The position numbers and the translations under genes were made by a program. From assembly GCA_017397105.1 (NCBI GenBank), contig JAFQKF010000016.1, positions 1 through 64,000 on the forward strand: a stretch of DNA of 64,000 nt. The letters run 5' to 3'. The DNA is from Clostridia bacterium (GTDB lineage Bacteria > Bacillota > Clostridia > Oscillospirales > Acutalibacteraceae). Shown one piece after another: positions 61,969 through 64,000 of this stretch. Under the pieces are notes generated by a model, which was not told the DNA's origin, searched no databases, and worked only from the letters and a program-made list of their open reading frames with translations. Position 1 is the stretch's first letter; every line of letters starts with the position of its first letter.

Positions 61969-64000
61969 ATGAAAGCGGTAATTATGGCAGGCGGTTCGGG
62001 TAAAAGACTGAGGCCTCTTACGTGCACCGTGCCGAAGCCTATGGCGCGTCTTAGCGGTAAGCCTGTAATTGAGCACATTCTTACTTTGCTGAAAAACAAC
62101 GGGTTTGATGAAGCCTGTATTACTCTCGGCTACCTTGCAGACAACATTGAACATCATTTCGAAAACGGATTCTCGTCAATGAAGCTGAGCTTTGCAAGAG
62201 AGGATGAGCCGCTTGGTACGGCGGGCAGCGTAAGAAATGCAGCGGACGGTTGGGGTGAAACGTTTCTTGTCATAAGCGGTGATGCGATATGCGATTTCAA
62301 TCTTTCCGAGCTTATGCGTATTCATAAAGAGTCGGGAGTGCTTGTTTCAATTGTTGCAGCTAAGGTGAACGATCCGCGTGAATACGGTGTTATTATGACT
62401 GATTCAAACGGCAGGGTGAGCGGATTTGTTGAAAAGCCATCGTGGTCGCAGGCGGTGAGCGGCCTGGTAAATACGGGGATTTATATACTTGAACCTGAAT
62501 GCCTGGATATGATTGAGAAGGGGAAATTCCTTGACTTTTCTAAGGATATTTTTCCGCTTATGATGCAAAAATCAACAGAAATCGGATGCATTTGCGCAGA
62601 CGGATATTGGTGTGATATCGGTAATATAGAAGCGTATCTTCAATGCCAAAGGGATATTTTTGACGGTAAGGTTAACCTTGAATTTCAATCTGTTTCAAAA
62701 GGGATTTTTTCTCCGGAAAAGCTGAAAAGGGGAGATTACAGCATTGTTGAACCCGTATTTATCGGCAGAAACGTTGAAATTTCCAAAGGGTGCGTCATCG
62801 GTCCTTATGCAGTGATAGACGACGGCGCTTTTGTTGACTCAAACTGTCGTGTCCGTCACTCTGTTGTTCTTGAAAACACCTGCATTGCATCTGAAGTAAG
62901 TCTTACGGGAGCACTTGTGTGCCAGGGAGCATCGATAAAAAGAGGCGTTTCTATGTTTGAAGGGAGCGTTGTAGGGGCCGGGAGCGTAGTTGGCGAGAAT
63001 GCGAGCATAAGCCCTAATTGCCTTGTATGGCCCGGCAAGGTGATATCTGAATCGGCCTGCGTCAACACCAACGTAAAGTACGGAAGCATAAAGGGTGAAA
63101 TGCTAAGTGACGGTTGCGTGTGCGAAAATTCGGCTGCGTATCTTTCTGCGGAAACTTGTCTGAAGCTTGGAGAAGCGGTCGGAAGTACAAGGCGAAAGAT
63201 AAAAGCAGGTGTCGGATTTGACGGATTGAAGGCATCGGAGCCGCTAAGCCTTGCCGTAAAAGCGGGCTTGCTTTCTACGGGTGCCGGCGTATGGGATTTT
63301 GGCGCTTGTTTCGAAGCTCAGATGAATTTCTTTACGGCGTGCTGCGGACTTGACTGCGGTATTTTTATTAAAAGCGGAGAGGAGCGTAGCCTGAAAATCT
63401 GCTCTGAGGGCGGCCTTCCCTTAACGGGATATTTTGAGCGTGAAATTGAAGCGAAGATGTCGCGCAGTGAATTCCGTTATGTTAAGGATGAAGAGGTCGG
63501 CGAATGTATGCACATGAGTGCAGTTAAAATGATTTACAGGCAGGAACTGCTTGATACTGCTCCTAACGGTCTTGAAGGAGTAAAAGCTCAGATGCAAAGC
63601 GTGAATGCAGCGGTTGAAGAAACGGCGAATGAAGTTGCGTCAATTCTCGGCCTTGATACCTCAGGAGGCCCTGTATTCAATATATCAGAATCAGGCTGTA
63701 ACGTAAGTGCGCAGATGAAAGAAAACGTGGTTGACAGCGATACGCTGTTGGTAATCTGTTGCATTGATGAAATGAAAAAAGGTAACGACATAGCCGTTGC
63801 TTACGATGCACCGGAGCTTCTTGACAGGCTTGCCGATGCATATAATTGTAGAGTACTCCGTTACCTTAGTTCTCCCGCCGATTGTGCTGACGGTGAGGCG
63901 AGAAAGCTTGGCGGTAATCAGTGCTTTGTGCGTGACGGACTTTTTACGGCTTTTAAGGTGTTATCGATTATAAAAAACAGAAATAAAACTCTTGAAGAAC
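61969..64000 (+). CDS. Sugar-phosphate nucleotidyltransferase fused to a degenerate phosphohexomutase (partial)
   Basis: The frame is open from ATG 61969 to the right edge, 677 residues so far, with AAAGGA 8 bases upstream. Residues 1-235 are a nucleotidyltransferase (MAGGSGKRLRPLTCTVPKPM, ISGDAICDF, VEKPSW, WCDIGN). Residues about 255-375 are left-handed beta-helix hexapeptide repeats (VEPVFIGRNVEISKGCVIGP). From about 400 a phosphomannomutase-like domain begins (GVGFDGLKASEPLSLAVKAG), but TASHNP is KSGEER and the DxDxDR metal loop is absent. A GDP-mannose or NDP-glucose pyrophosphorylase role is likely; mutase activity is not. Confidence 0.85.
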   Translation, partial: MKAVIMAGGSGKRLRPLTCTVPKPMARLSGKPVIEHILTLLKNNGFDEACITLGYLADNIEHHFENGFSSMKLSFAREDEPLGTAGSVRNAADGWGETFLVISGDAICDFNLSELMRIHKESGVLVSIVAAKVNDPREYGVIMTDSNGRVSGFVEKPSWSQAVSGLVNTGIYILEPECLDMIEKGKFLDFSKDIFPLMMQKSTEIGCICADGYWCDIGNIEAYLQCQRDIFDGKVNLEFQSVSKGIFSPEKLKRGDYSIVEPVFIGRNVEISKGCVIGPYAVIDDGAFVDSNCRVRHSVVLENTCIASEVSLTGALVCQGASIKRGVSMFEGSVVGAGSVVGENASISPNCLVWPGKVISESACVNTNVKYGSIKGEMLSDGCVCENSAAYLSAETCLKLGEAVGSTRRKIKAGVGFDGLKASEPLSLAVKAGLLSTGAGVWDFGACFEAQMNFFTACCGLDCGIFIKSGEERSLKICSEGGLPLTGYFEREIEAKMSRSEFRYVKDEEVGECMHMSAVKMIYRQELLDTAPNGLEGVKAQMQSVNAAVEETANEVASILGLDTSGGPVFNISESGCNVSAQMKENVVDSDTLLVICCIDEMKKGNDIAVAYDAPELLDRLADAYNCRVLRYLSSPADCADGEARKLGGNQCFVRDGLFTAFKVLSIIKNRNKTLEE

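Overview
The window looks like chromosome of an anaerobic, spore-forming clostridium, probably a gut member of the Oscillospiraceae/Ruminococcaceae group. The evidence is SpoIVA, SpoIIID and both dipicolinate synthase subunits, strong Gram-positive ribosome binding sites, many clean TTGnnn-N16/17-TATAAT promoters, a reverse rubrerythrin, a DUF421/DUF4363 pair and many glycoside hydrolases. Genes are dense, with short intergenic hairpin terminators. No phage, IS element or CRISPR array is visible; there is one small tRNA-associated insertion. Assignments rest on motif recognition only, because no database search was possible.

Layout. 1-3.2 kb: the start of a secreted protein, pyruvate kinase and a membrane-anchored phosphoesterase (minus strand). 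3.3-8.6 kb: an FAD oxidoreductase, a GH125 alpha-mannosidase and a large GH106-like hydrolase. 8.6-14.3 kb: glutamine synthetase whose adenylylation tyrosine is replaced by phenylalanine, an EEP-family phosphoesterase, a small DUF6514-like gene behind a palindrome-filled promoter, an exported PHP-domain protein and a GH29 fucosidase. 14.4-16.3 kb: tRNA-Asp, tRNA-Thr, and a 1.7-kb insertion carrying an HTH-membrane protein and bounded by a 46-bp repeat of the tRNA-Thr 3' end. 16.4-22 kb: an alpha/beta hydrolase, a methyltransferase, a BlaI / M56-M23 sensor pair with two operators, and a Crp/Fnr regulator with reverse rubrerythrin. 22-25.6 kb: manA, a transporter and an SGNH esterase. 25.7-32.1 kb: an exonuclease and dTDP-glucose dehydratase on the plus strand, then murC and lacZ on the minus strand. 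32.3-33.8 kb: dpaAB.

33.9-44.6 kb reads as one long plus-strand operon: tmk, GNAT, DJ-1, 5-formyl-THF cyclo-ligase, mltG, a U32 protein, a glycosyltransferase-LicD fusion, an acyltransferase, a TarI/IspD-like cytidylyltransferase and a YfcE-like phosphodiesterase. The second half looks like cell-surface polymer decoration. 44.7-49.1 kb is a four-gene operon (PF01261 barrel, sulfatase-like protein with a threonine nucleophile, two Gfo/Idh/MocA dehydrogenases) that I consider the best candidate for an undescribed sugar pathway.

49.1-51.8 kb (minus): SPFH/NfeD membrane pair and DUF4363/DUF421 pair. 51.9-53.9 kb: a ROK kinase with a probable ATT start and no zinc motif, a GmhA-like isomerase and spoIIID. 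53.9-59.8 kb: inositol dehydrogenase-like gene, GDPD, two lipoproteins, metG and tatD. 59.8-64 kb: spoIVA, rnhA, and a nucleotidyltransferase fused to a degenerate phosphohexomutase that runs off the right edge.
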